Shown here: piece by piece, positions 26,767 through 35,124 of the stretch | Layout of the letters: every line of letters begins with the position of its first letter | Position numbering within the stretch: the stretch's first letter is position 1 | Assembly (NCBI RefSeq): GCF_037203605.1 | Contig: NZ_JBBDHC010000008.1 | Coordinates: 91,153-155,152, forward strand | DNA from: Denitratimonas tolerans | GTDB lineage: Bacteria; Pseudomonadota; Gammaproteobacteria; Xanthomonadales; Xanthomonadaceae | Direction: 5' to 3' | Length of the DNA: 64,000 bases | Notes under the pieces: model-generated | Database searches by the model: none | What the model was told of the DNA's origin: nothing | The model's input: only the letters and a program-made list of their open reading frames with translations | Program-made: the position numbers and the translations under genes

Positions 26767-27312
26767 ATGAAACGATTTCATGTCGCTGCACTTGCCTTGC
26801 TCCTGGCGCTGCCGATCATCGCCCACGCCCAGATCCAGGTGCCGCCCGCCGATGAGCTTGGAGCCATCGCCTGGAACAGCATGGCGGCGCGCTCGGGCGA
26901 GCAGGCGCTTCCCGCCCTCCGCCGATCCTCGACGGAGCGGACGATCCACGCCCCGGCACCCGGCGGCACGCTTTCAATAACCTTCGATGCCCACGCAGGT
27001 GATGCCGTCTGGACTCTGCGCTCCTATTCGTGGCACCGAGACGCCTCTCTGAATGAAGAAATGGCGGCAACCGAACCGGGAAACACCACGTCCGACTCCG
27101 GTGAGCCTGAAAACCCGGATCCGCACCCGCCCACGCACCAGGCCACACAGGGCGACAAGATCACGAACGTGTTCCAGCTCGGGCAATGGCGTTACACCAT
27201 CAAGTACAGCTACAGCGTGAGGGATGGCGTTCTGGGCTGGCATGTCGACAGCATCGAGTCGATTTACTCCCCCACACCCCCGCCGGGACCCATCTACCAT
27301 CAGGAAAAATGA
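26767..27312 (+). CDS. Secreted protein of unknown function
   Basis: The 181-residue protein has a clear Sec signal peptide (MKRFHVAALALLLALPIIAH, cleaved near AHA-Q). The mature part contains a proline- and acid-rich linker (GEPENPDPHPPTHQ) and a C-terminal segment that looks beta-rich (VFQLGQWRYTIKYSYSV). It ends PTPPPGPIYHQEK. GAGGAG lies about 9 nt before the ATG. A strong hairpin terminator follows, so it is probably a single-gene unit. No family was recognised; a periplasmic location is inferred from the signal peptide. Confidence 0.7.
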   Translation: MKRFHVAALALLLALPIIAHAQIQVPPADELGAIAWNSMAARSGEQALPALRRSSTERTIHAPAPGGTLSITFDAHAGDAVWTLRSYSWHRDASLNEEMAATEPGNTTSDSGEPENPDPHPPTHQATQGDKITNVFQLGQWRYTIKYSYSVRDGVLGWHVDSIESIYSPTPPPGPIYHQEK

Positions 27313-27341
27313 GTTCGCGGCACATCGTTGCACCATCACAG

Positions 27342-27368
27342 CGACGGGCAGCCAGGGGCTGCCCGTCG
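27342..27368 (+). terminator. Intrinsic terminator after the secreted-protein gene
   Basis: A perfect 12-bp stem (CGACGGGCAGCC / GGCTGCCCGTCG) with an AGG loop, followed by TGTTTG. It starts 29 bp after the stop codon. Confidence 0.75.
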
Positions 27369-27464
27369 TGTTTGAGCGTGATGGATCCCGACCTGTCCGC
27401 CTCGACCGGCTGGCACGCTGTCCGGGCGCGCTGCAACGGCACAACCGCCCGGTGATTGCGGCAC

Positions 27465-27493
27465 TGCACAATCGTCGCGGCGACTGATAGGAT
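27465..27493 (+). promoter_or_regulatory. Candidate promoter of asnB
   Basis: TGCACA (27465-27470), a 17-nt spacer and TAGGAT (27488-27493). Each box matches four of six consensus bases. The predicted start would be about 24 nt before the asnB ATG. Confidence 0.4.
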
Positions 27494-27523
27494 CGGGCCT
27501 CCTCTCCCGCACGGCCACGGCCC

Positions 27524-29209
27524 ATGTGCTCGATCCTCGGCATCCTCGACCTCAAGTCCGATCCCGTCGCCCTGCGCGCGCAGGCGCTGGAGCAGTCGCG
27601 CACGATGCGCCACCGCGGACCGGACTGGTCGGGCATCTATGACGATGCGCGCGCCATCCTGGTGCACGAGCGCCTGGCCATCGTCGGGGTGGATTCAGGG
27701 GCGCAGCCGCTGCGCAGCCCGGACGGCTCGCTGGTGCTGGCGGTGAACGGGGAGATCTACAACCACCGCGCGCTGCGCCAGCAGCACGAGGCCGGCTACG
27801 CTTTCCAGACCCATTCGGACTGCGAAGTGATCCTGCCGCTGTATCTGGCCGGCAGCGATGCCGATTCGGTGTCGAACTGGCTGAACCGGCTGGAAGGCAT
27901 GTTCGCCTTCGTGCTCTGGGATGCCGGGCGCGGCACCTGGCTGGTGGCGCGCGATCCCATCGGCATCATTCCGCTCTATTACGGGCACGATGTCCACGGC
28001 AACCTGCACGTGGCCTCCGAGCTCAAGGCGCTGGCCGGGATCTGCCGCGAGGCCAGGGAGTTTCCGCCCGGCCACTTCTGGCGCAGCGGTGACGCCGAAC
28101 CGGTGCGCTACTACGCGCCGCGCTGGCGCGACTACGCCGCCGTGGCCGGTGCCGAATCCGACCGCGGCAAGCTGCGCCACGCGCTCGAATCGGCGGTGCG
28201 CAGCCACATGATGAGCGATGTGCCCTACGGCGTGCTGCTGTCCGGCGGCCTGGACTCCTCCCTGGTCGCCGCGATCGCCAAGAAGTACGCCGCCCGGCGC
28301 GTGGACGAGGACGGCCGCACCGAGGCATGGTGGCCGCAGCTGCACACTTTCGCCATCGGTCTGCGTGAATCGCCCGACCTGCGCCATGCGCGCGACGTGG
28401 CCGCGCACATCGGCACCGTGCACCACGAACTGCACTTCACCGTGCAGGAGGGCATCGACGCGCTCTCGGACGTGGTCTACCACCTGGAAACCTACGACGT
28501 CACCACGATCCGGGCCTCCACGCCGATGTACCTGATGGCGCGCCGCATCCGCGCCATGGGCATCAAGATGGTGCTTTCGGGCGAAGGTTCGGACGAAATC
28601 TTCGGCGGCTACCTCTACTTCCACAAGGCACCCAATGCCCGGGCCCTGCACGAGGAAACCGTGCGCAAGCTCGATGCCCTGCACCTCTTCGACTGCCTGC
28701 GCGCCAACAAGGCGATGGCGGCCTGGGGCGTGGAAGCGCGCGTGCCCTTCCTCGACCGCGGCTTCATCGACGTGGCGATGAGCCTGGATCCGGAGGTGAA
28801 GCTCTCGGGCAAGGCGCGCGGCCGCATGGAAAAGCAGTTCCTGCGCGAAGCCTTCGCCGGCTACCTGCCGGACAGCGTGCTGTGGCGGCAGAAGGAACAG
28901 TTCTCCGACGGCGTGGGCTATTCCTGGATCGACTCGCTCAAGGCCCATGCCGAGCAGCAGGTGGGCGAGGCGGACCTGGCGAACGCGCGCTTCCGCTTCC
29001 CCTGCAACACACCGCTCACCAGGGAAGCCTATTTTTACCGCACCCTGTTCGAGAAGCACTTCCCCCAGCCCTGGGCGGCGGAAACCGTGCCGGGCGGGCC
29101 GTCGGTGGCCTGTTCCACGGCGGCGGCGCTGGAGTGGGACGCCTCGCTGAAGAACGTGATCGACCCTTCCGGGCGCGCGGTGCAGTCGGTACACAACGAA
29201 GCCTATTGA
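27524..29209 (+). CDS. asnB: Asparagine synthase B (glutamine-hydrolysing)
   Basis: Makes asparagine from aspartate, ATP and glutamine. The 561-residue protein (E. coli 554) has the class II amidotransferase nucleophile Cys2 (MCSILGILDL), with RHRGPDWSG and AVNGEIYNH forming the glutaminase site. The synthetase domain carries the PP-loop LLSGGLDSSLVAA near residue 240 and the second motif LSGEGSDEIFGGYLYF near residue 350. Residues such as ARVPFLDRGFIDVAMSLDP are typical of the bacterial enzyme. It is a free-standing gene bounded by terminators, next to no other Asn or Asp gene except asnS 20 kb away. Confidence 0.96.
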   Translation: MCSILGILDLKSDPVALRAQALEQSRTMRHRGPDWSGIYDDARAILVHERLAIVGVDSGAQPLRSPDGSLVLAVNGEIYNHRALRQQHEAGYAFQTHSDCEVILPLYLAGSDADSVSNWLNRLEGMFAFVLWDAGRGTWLVARDPIGIIPLYYGHDVHGNLHVASELKALAGICREAREFPPGHFWRSGDAEPVRYYAPRWRDYAAVAGAESDRGKLRHALESAVRSHMMSDVPYGVLLSGGLDSSLVAAIAKKYAARRVDEDGRTEAWWPQLHTFAIGLRESPDLRHARDVAAHIGTVHHELHFTVQEGIDALSDVVYHLETYDVTTIRASTPMYLMARRIRAMGIKMVLSGEGSDEIFGGYLYFHKAPNARALHEETVRKLDALHLFDCLRANKAMAAWGVEARVPFLDRGFIDVAMSLDPEVKLSGKARGRMEKQFLREAFAGYLPDSVLWRQKEQFSDGVGYSWIDSLKAHAEQQVGEADLANARFRFPCNTPLTREAYFYRTLFEKHFPQPWAAETVPGGPSVACSTAAALEWDASLKNVIDPSGRAVQSVHNEAY

Positions 29210-29218
29210 GGCCGCACG

Positions 29219-29247
29219 CCGATACGCCGGCGCTGCCGGCGTATCGG
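29219..29247. terminator. Bidirectional terminator between asnB and the FHA gene
   Basis: A perfect 13-bp stem (CCGATACGCCGGC / GCCGGCGTATCGG) with a GCT loop. It lies 10 bp past the asnB stop and 41 bp from the stop of the convergent FHA gene. T-tracts are weak on both sides. Confidence 0.6.
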
Positions 29248-29287
29248 ATTCCGCGCATCGGGGCGGCGCGACGTCCCGTGCCGGCGA

Positions 29288-30079
29288 TCAGCGCAGGAAC
29301 AGGTAGTAGGCCGCGGCAGCCGCGGCGGCAAGCGCCACCAGCGCGACCGCGATCCAGCCTGCGCCGGAGCCGCCCTTCGCCTCCTCGGGCTCATGGCCCT
29401 TGGCCAGGGTGGAAGTCGCAGGAATCTCGGCACCCGGTGCCACCAGCAGGAAGCGGATGTTGTCCAGCCGCAGCTCCTCGCCCGGCTTCAAGAGGCCCTG
29501 CTGCACGCGCTGGCCGTTGATGAAGGTGCCGTTGGACGAACCCAGGTCTTCCACCATCAGGCCCGCCGGCGTCGGCTTCACCTGCGCGTGCCGACGCGAA
29601 ATTTCCTCGCTCGCGATGGCGATGTCGCAGTCGGACTGGCGTCCGATGGTCTGCAGGGTCAATACCGGGTACACCTTCCCGAATGCGGCCCCGGACACGC
29701 CGCGCAGGACGAAACGCGGCACCGCCATGCGCACGCGCGTGGCTCCCGTCTCATCCACCGCTGCCGGCCGCGACGGGGCAGGCGCAGCGCCCGCCTTCTC
29801 GATCGCGACAAGACGCGCCTGGACCGTGCCGAAGCCGATCAGGTCACCGGCCTTCAGCGCCGCAGTGGCACCGGCCGCCAGGGTCTGGCCATTGAGTGCG
29901 ACGATCCCGTCCAGGGCGTGCACGTGGAGCACGTCGCCGTCGCGCGTCAGCTCGGCGTGCCGGACGACGATATCGGGGGCGGCAAGGACCACCGACGCCT
30001 CGGGATCACTTCCCACCAGTTGGGAACCCTGCCCGACCAGAACCTGCGGATGCTCGCCACCCGGAAAGAAAAGTTTCAT
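29288..30079 (-). CDS. FHA-domain protein with C-terminal membrane anchor
   Basis: FHA domains bind phosphothreonine. From the ATG giving MKLFFPGGEHPQVLVGQG (GAGGGG just upstream) the protein has 263 residues. A degenerate first FHA-like domain spans residues ~1-95. A canonical one spans ~120-210, with TIGRQSDCDIAI, SRRHAQV and LGSSNGTFINGQRV. A hydrophobic helix (AGWIAVALVALAAAAAAAYY) closes the C-terminus, so the binding domains should face the cytoplasm. It follows a Ser/Thr kinase gene by 16 bp and is a likely substrate reader or partner of that kinase. Confidence 0.85.
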   Translation of the reverse strand: MKLFFPGGEHPQVLVGQGSQLVGSDPEASVVLAAPDIVVRHAELTRDGDVLHVHALDGIVALNGQTLAAGATAALKAGDLIGFGTVQARLVAIEKAGAAPAPSRPAAVDETGATRVRMAVPRFVLRGVSGAAFGKVYPVLTLQTIGRQSDCDIAIASEEISRRHAQVKPTPAGLMVEDLGSSNGTFINGQRVQQGLLKPGEELRLDNIRFLLVAPGAEIPATSTLAKGHEPEEAKGGSGAGWIAVALVALAAAAAAAYYLFLR

Positions 30080-30095
30080 TCGCCCCTCACCTTGA

Positions 30096-32438
30096 TCACG
30101 GAATTTCACGCACCACGCGAAAGCCGATGGTATTGAATCCGGTGTCCGCCGGAAAGGCGCGCGTCGTTCCATCCGACACCGACGACGCCCAGCTGCCGCC
30201 TGACACCAGGCGCTCGCGGCAGGCACCGCCCACGCAGTCGGAAGTCCATTCGCGCACGTTGCCGCGGGTATCGCGCAAGCCGTTGGCCGCCGGCGCGAAA
30301 GCCATCACCGGCGACGTTTCCGCATGGCCATCGTCACAGCCTAGCGCATCCCTGCCGCCGTGGATCGCGCGATAGGCGGCATCGCGCCCGTTGGCGGTGC
30401 AATCATCGGCGCTGCCCACGCCCACCGCCGCCAGCTCCGCGCTGGACGGCACGCGGTAGGCCCGCGCGCTCATCTGCGACAGCCAGCGCGCATAGTCATC
30501 GGCCATCGCCGCGGTGACGCACACCACCGGATGCGAGTCGTCCTGGGTGAAGCCCGGATCGAGGAAGGTGCGCTTGCGTGAGCCGCGGAACAGCGATTCG
30601 CGGTCGCGGCAGTTAGCCGGAAGGCTGCCAAAGCGGCCTTGGCCCACGCGCTCCCAGTAGTGACGGAACTCGCCCAGGGTGACCGGGCTGCGGCCGTAGG
30701 CCAGGGATCCGACCACAAGCATCTCCGGCCCGGCCCGCCCGTCCACGGTGTCGCGGAAGGCAAAGCCGTCACGACCGATCCGGCGCGCACGCGCCAGCCC
30801 TTGCTGCAGGGCCGACGAGTCGGGCGCAAGCGCCAGGCCGCGCTCGAAAACCAGCACGGCGCGCTCGCGGTCCCAGGCGGCAATCGCGACCTCGCCCTCC
30901 TTGAGGGTGCGATCCAGCCACGCCTCGCGCCGTTCCGCCACGCCTGTCGCCACGTCCTCCACCCCGAACTCCACCGCCAACTCGCCGGCACGCTGCAGGT
31001 AGCCCAGCCAGAGCGAGGGATCCTCATCACCGGCCTGCTCGTCGGCCAGCGCCAGGTAGCGCTGCGCGATGCGTTCGATGCCGGCGCGCGCCTCGCGGTT
31101 GCCCGGCTCCTGCGCCTGCACCTGGCGATAGCGTTGCAGCGCATTGTTGCCCGGCGGCGAGGTGTAGCGGCGCGCGGCGAAGTCGCGGCGCGCCTGCAGC
31201 AGCAGGGCACGTATCGGGTCTTCCACGCCCTGCGAGGACGCCAACACCGCAAGCTCGGCGGCTTCCTCGGCGCTCAGGCCGTCATCGCCGGCGTCCAGCC
31301 CGGCCTCCTGCACCAGCGCCGGTTCCGGTCCGGGCATCGCCGTCTCCGGCGCGACGGTGCTCCACGGCCGCCAGGCGAAGAGCGCCAGGATGCCGACCAG
31401 CCCGACAAGCGCGACGAACGGCCCGACCCAGCGCGGCCGGCCGGGCGCGCTCGCCTCGGCGTGCGCATCGGCCTGCAGCAGACCCGGTTGCCGCCACGAG
31501 GGTTCCGCGATCACGGCGTCGTCGGAAAAATCCGCCGGCACCGGATGCTCACCGCTCGCCTGCGCCCGCCGCGCCCCGCTGGTGGCGCGAAGCGAGGGCG
31601 CAATCCGGCGCAGCATGTCGATGAACTGGGTGCAGTCCTGGAAGCGCTCATCGGGGTTCTTCGCCAGGCAGTGGTCGACCAGCGGCTGCCAGACCAGATA
31701 CCGGGCCGGCAGCGGAGGCACCTGCTCGTGCACGTGCGCGTAGGCCACCGCGAAGGCGTCGCTGCCTTCGAACGGCGGCTTGCCGGTCAACGCCTCGTAG
31801 CACACCACGCCCAGGCTGTAGATGTCCGAACGCGGATCGACCTCGGCACCGCGCGCCTGTTCCGGACTCATGTAGTGGCTGGTTCCCACCGACAGGCCCG
31901 AAGCGGTGATGCGCGATGACACCGACATGGCCCGCGCGATGCCGAAATCGGTGAGCCGCGGGTTGTCCTCGGCGTCGAACAGGATGTTGGCCGGCGTCAC
32001 GTCGCGGTGCACGTAGCCGCGCGCGTGGGCATAGCCCAGCGCATCGGCCACCGCCGCGAGCACCCGCACCAGTTCGGCCTGGTCGATGCCGCGCTCCAGG
32101 CGCGCGGCGAAATCGCCGTTCTCCAACAGCTGCATCGAAAAATAGTGGCTGCCTTCCGGCGTCACACCGACTTCGTAGACCGGCACCACGTGCGGATGCT
32201 CCAGCGAGGCCAGCATGCGGGCCTCCTGCAGGAAGCGCTGCGCATTCACCGGCTCGGCCGCCAGCGCGGGATTGAGCACCTTCAGCGCGACCTCGCGGTC
32301 GAGCATCACCTGGCGCGCCCGGTAGACCGTCGCCATGCCGCCGCGCCCGATCTCGCAGATGACGCTGTAACCCGGAAAATCCAACGCCCTGCGCTCCCTG
32401 TCCTGGCACGCGGCCCACCGTCTGGCGGTGTGGCCCAT
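30096..32438 (-). CDS. Ser/Thr protein kinase fused to a SUMF1/FGE-like domain
   Basis: From the ATG giving MGHTARRWAACQDRERRALD it has 780 residues. The PknB-type kinase (residues ~22-285) shows IGRGGMATVYRA, VALKVL, the catalytic loop YVHRDVTPANILF (Val for the usual Leu, Thr for Lys), DFG and GTSHYMSPEQARG. A transmembrane helix near 345-365 (FVALVGLVGILALFAW) separates it from an outside part with a helical repeat region. A C-terminal formylglycine-generating-enzyme-like domain follows (NVREWTSD, LVSGGSW, GFRVVREIP). The lectin-like FGE fold often senses ligands or modifies partners. An FHA gene is co-transcribed downstream. Confidence 0.88.
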   Translation of the reverse strand: MGHTARRWAACQDRERRALDFPGYSVICEIGRGGMATVYRARQVMLDREVALKVLNPALAAEPVNAQRFLQEARMLASLEHPHVVPVYEVGVTPEGSHYFSMQLLENGDFAARLERGIDQAELVRVLAAVADALGYAHARGYVHRDVTPANILFDAEDNPRLTDFGIARAMSVSSRITASGLSVGTSHYMSPEQARGAEVDPRSDIYSLGVVCYEALTGKPPFEGSDAFAVAYAHVHEQVPPLPARYLVWQPLVDHCLAKNPDERFQDCTQFIDMLRRIAPSLRATSGARRAQASGEHPVPADFSDDAVIAEPSWRQPGLLQADAHAEASAPGRPRWVGPFVALVGLVGILALFAWRPWSTVAPETAMPGPEPALVQEAGLDAGDDGLSAEEAAELAVLASSQGVEDPIRALLLQARRDFAARRYTSPPGNNALQRYRQVQAQEPGNREARAGIERIAQRYLALADEQAGDEDPSLWLGYLQRAGELAVEFGVEDVATGVAERREAWLDRTLKEGEVAIAAWDRERAVLVFERGLALAPDSSALQQGLARARRIGRDGFAFRDTVDGRAGPEMLVVGSLAYGRSPVTLGEFRHYWERVGQGRFGSLPANCRDRESLFRGSRKRTFLDPGFTQDDSHPVVCVTAAMADDYARWLSQMSARAYRVPSSAELAAVGVGSADDCTANGRDAAYRAIHGGRDALGCDDGHAETSPVMAFAPAANGLRDTRGNVREWTSDCVGGACRERLVSGGSWASSVSDGTTRAFPADTGFNTIGFRVVREIP

Positions 32439-32573
32439 GAACCCCACGAGTCGCGATTGTAGCGGGATGCGATGGATTCCCGACACGCGCCGCGCCGCGC
32501 ACGGCAGCACCAGCGGGAACGCGACCGTCTCGCCGGACTTCGGCCCGCGTCTGTGCTAAAAAGGCGAACTGAA

Positions 32574-33338
32574 ATGTCGCTGCCGAAAGACATCATGCCG
32601 CTGCGCGCCGTCCCTTGCCTGTTCCCCGCCGATGACGCGGACGACTTCCAGTTCTGCAGCACCTGCGCGTTTTCCAGCGCCTGCCGCGACCAGGGCTACG
32701 ACAAGGCCGCGCTGCACGAGCTGGAGTGCCTGGTGGAACACATCGGCCCGTTCGAGGCCGGCGAATACCTGTTTCGCGAGGGTGAAACCTTCAATGCCAT
32801 CGCTGCGGTGCGCACCGGCACGGTCAAGGCCTTCACCGTGGACGCCGCCGGGCGCGAACAGGTCCTTGGATTCTTCCTGCCGGGCGAGGTGATCGGCTTC
32901 AACGCCATCCACGATGCGCGCTTCCCCTGCAACGTGGTGGCGCTCGACACCGTGATGCTCTGCCGCTTCTCCTTTCCCTCGATATCCGCGCTCGCGGCGC
33001 GTACCAGCGCCCTGCAGGCGCAGCTCTTCCGCCTGCTCAGTCAGGACATCAAGAAGGCGGCACTGCTGGCGGGAGATTTCAGCGCCGACGAGCGCATGGC
33101 AGCGTTCCTGCTGGGCTTCTCGCACCACTACTCGGCGCGCGGCTATTCGGCCCACCGCTTCACCCTGGCGATGTCGCGCACCGATATCGCCAACTATCTG
33201 CGCCTGGCGGCGGAAACGGTGTCGCGGGTGATGCGCCGCTTCCAGGAGGATGGCCTGGTCAAGGTCAACCGGCGCGAGGTCGAACTGCTCGACCTGCCGC
33301 GCCTCGAGGCGCTGGCACAGCCGGTGCTGCGCGGCTGA
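32574..33338 (+). CDS. fnr: FNR-type oxygen-sensing transcription regulator
   Basis: Crp/FNR regulator that, with an oxygen-labile 4Fe-4S cluster, switches on anaerobic genes. The 254-residue protein has four cluster cysteines, C28, C31 and C37 (FCSTCAFSSAC, the same 2- and 5-residue spacing as E. coli FNR) and C119 (RFPCNVV). The cyclic-nucleotide-like domain is followed by a winged helix whose recognition helix ETVSRVMRRFQEDG keeps the E..SR residues that read TTGAT half-sites. Its stop abuts that of sirB in a TGATCA. It lies opposite nnrS, a plausible target. Confidence 0.92.
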   Translation: MSLPKDIMPLRAVPCLFPADDADDFQFCSTCAFSSACRDQGYDKAALHELECLVEHIGPFEAGEYLFREGETFNAIAAVRTGTVKAFTVDAAGREQVLGFFLPGEVIGFNAIHDARFPCNVVALDTVMLCRFSFPSISALAARTSALQAQLFRLLSQDIKKAALLAGDFSADERMAAFLLGFSHHYSARGYSAHRFTLAMSRTDIANYLRLAAETVSRVMRRFQEDGLVKVNRREVELLDLPRLEALAQPVLRG

Positions 33339-33740
33339 TCAGCCGAACCAGCCGAGCATGAATCCCAGCGGATGGTGCGCGCGCGCCACGCTGTACATGA
33401 ATCCGAACGCCGCCAGCGCCGCAAGGTAGAAAGCGAACTTCGCGCGCCGTCCCCTGGCGCGGCGCAGCGCCAGCGTGCCCAGCACGACATAGACCAGCAG
33501 CATCGCCAGCTTCACCGCCAGCCAGGGCGTGGTGAAGGGGTTGAGGTGCAGCACCGCCAGCAGCATCAGCGCCGAAGTCAGCAGCGCGGTGTCGACGGTG
33601 TAGCTCAGGTAGCGCACCGGGGCCGACATGGCCCAGCGCTGGCCCAGCTGCACGAGCACGCCGCGCAGCGCGAACAGCCCGCCGCTGGCCAGCACGAAGC
33701 CGACGTGGGCCGCCTTGATCTGTGGGTAGTACTCGATCAT
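33339..33740 (-). CDS. SirB family integral membrane protein
   Basis: The 133-residue protein begins MIEYYPQIKAAHVGFVLASG, the SirB/SirB2 family start. It has about four hydrophobic helices with the conserved YLSYTVDTALLTSALMLL and WLAVKLAMLLVYVVLGTLAL. The family was named for up-regulation of invasion genes in Salmonella, but the molecular role is not settled. It is 39 bp downstream of nnrS on the same strand and probably co-transcribed. Confidence 0.88.
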   Translation of the reverse strand: MIEYYPQIKAAHVGFVLASGGLFALRGVLVQLGQRWAMSAPVRYLSYTVDTALLTSALMLLAVLHLNPFTTPWLAVKLAMLLVYVVLGTLALRRARGRRAKFAFYLAALAAFGFMYSVARAHHPLGFMLGWFG

Positions 33741-33779
33741 TGCGTGGAAAGATCCGCGTCCGACGGGAAGCCGATCATT

Positions 33780-35000
33780 TTAACCGGGCCGGCCGTCGGC
33801 GCGCGGCCGCAGGTAGATCCAGCCATAGCGCAGCACCCAGGGCGCGAAGGCCACCAGCCAGCCGACCGCGGCCACGCGGAACCCGTCCCAGGGCGTGGGC
33901 AGGAGCTCCGCGAGCACCCGCGTCAGGGCCACGAGCTGGATGCAGACGAAGGCGAACATCGCCACCGGCACCAGCACCAGCGGGCGGCCCGAATGGCCCT
34001 GAGAAACGCGCGTGACCATCGCCACCAGCAGGCTGCCGAACACCCCGATGGTGAGCGCGTGCAGCGGGGCCTTGCCGAGGATCAGGGCACCGTCGAACTG
34101 CAGCCACAGGCTCTGCGCCAGATACAGCGCAAGCGCCACCGGCAGCCAGGCGTAGCCCAGGAACAGCACCCGCAGGATGCCCGGTGCCCTGCCACGCGGC
34201 CACCACTTCCACAGGCACAGCAGCGCCAGCGCCAGTAGCGGCGCGTCCACCAGCCACAACCACTGCGGCAGGCTGAAAATCTCCAGCAGCGCATGGCCGA
34301 GCCACAGCGGCCACTGCGCCGCCAGCAGCCACATCGGCCGCCAGGCGCGGTAGCCGGGCACCACGTTGCCGGCGAAAAACGGGAACATGCGGTGCGCGAC
34401 CGTCGCATAGATCGGCAGGAGCAGGCCGAACGCGCCCAGCCTTATGGCCGCCTGACCGATCTGCCAGTTGAAGGTGTGCAGGTAAACGGCAAATCCCCAC
34501 AGCGCGACAAAGCCCAGCAGCAGCGCGCTGTAGCAGCTCACCGCATGCCAGGTCTTGAAGCGGTTGGCCACCAGCACCCGGCCCAGCACGACCAGTCCGT
34601 AGCCCCAGCCCAGGATCGTGGCCACGACGCCCAGGTGCAGGGCGTGGGAGCTGCCGGAAAAAGCCGCGACCAGACACAGGATCTGCCCGAGCAGCATGCC
34701 CAGGCCCACCGGAACATAGTGCCGACGGGTCGGTTCGGCCTGCCCCATCCAGCGCGGGAACACCGTGATGAGGAAGCCGAACATGAAGCTCGGCAGCATC
34801 TGGTACTGCAGGATGAACCCGTGCAGCCAGCCGCCGATCACCTGATCCACCGGCGTCGGCACGGTGTGGAACAGCCACCAGGTCCACCAGATCATCGCGG
34901 CCAGCACATTGAGGGCACCGGCGAGGAACAGCAGGCGATGGGGCGCGGCGGTCAGCACGGCCGGCAGGGAGAAGGATTGCGAATGCGTGTCATTGTTCAT
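33780..35000 (-). CDS. nnrS: NnrS family heme-copper membrane protein
   Basis: NnrS proteins protect cells from nitrosative stress, and their genes are often controlled by NO- or oxygen-sensing regulators of the FNR family. The 406-residue protein starts MNNDTHSQSFSLPAVLTAAP and has about twelve membrane helices. The family's histidine-bearing segments are visible (APHRLLFLAG, IGGWLHGFILQYQMLPSFMFGFLITVFPRW, ATVAHRMFPFFAGNVVPGY and LHALTIGVFGS). An in-frame extension upstream is not family-like. sirB follows and fnr is convergent. Confidence 0.9.
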   Translation of the reverse strand: MNNDTHSQSFSLPAVLTAAPHRLLFLAGALNVLAAMIWWTWWLFHTVPTPVDQVIGGWLHGFILQYQMLPSFMFGFLITVFPRWMGQAEPTRRHYVPVGLGMLLGQILCLVAAFSGSSHALHLGVVATILGWGYGLVVLGRVLVANRFKTWHAVSCYSALLLGFVALWGFAVYLHTFNWQIGQAAIRLGAFGLLLPIYATVAHRMFPFFAGNVVPGYRAWRPMWLLAAQWPLWLGHALLEIFSLPQWLWLVDAPLLALALLCLWKWWPRGRAPGILRVLFLGYAWLPVALALYLAQSLWLQFDGALILGKAPLHALTIGVFGSLLVAMVTRVSQGHSGRPLVLVPVAMFAFVCIQLVALTRVLAELLPTPWDGFRVAAVGWLVAFAPWVLRYGWIYLRPRADGRPG

Positions 35001-35034
35001 TCGCGAATTCTGGTCCCTCGCCCGTGCGCCCGCA

Positions 35035-35048
35035 ATGACCTGGATCAG
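35035..35048 (-). promoter_or_regulatory. Weak FNR/Dnr-like box upstream of nnrS
   Basis: On the minus strand CTGATCCAGGTCAT keeps the TGA-N6-TCA core of the FNR-family palindrome TTGAT-N4-ATCAA but misses the outer bases. It is centred about 41 bp before the nnrS ATG. It is noted because an FNR-type regulator is encoded next door; the match alone is weak. Confidence 0.25.
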
Positions 35049-35124
35049 CGACGGCTCGGTCGTCCCGCTGCCACGGCGCGCCTGCCATCGGACCTGCTGC
35101 CCGGCGGAGCCATTCCGGCCGTTC

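Noticed and set aside
29288..32438. The FHA-kinase pair as a Type VI secretion post-translational regulator
   Set aside because: No T6SS structural gene or PppA phosphatase is in view. The kinase ends in an FGE-like domain and not the PpkA-type VWA domain.
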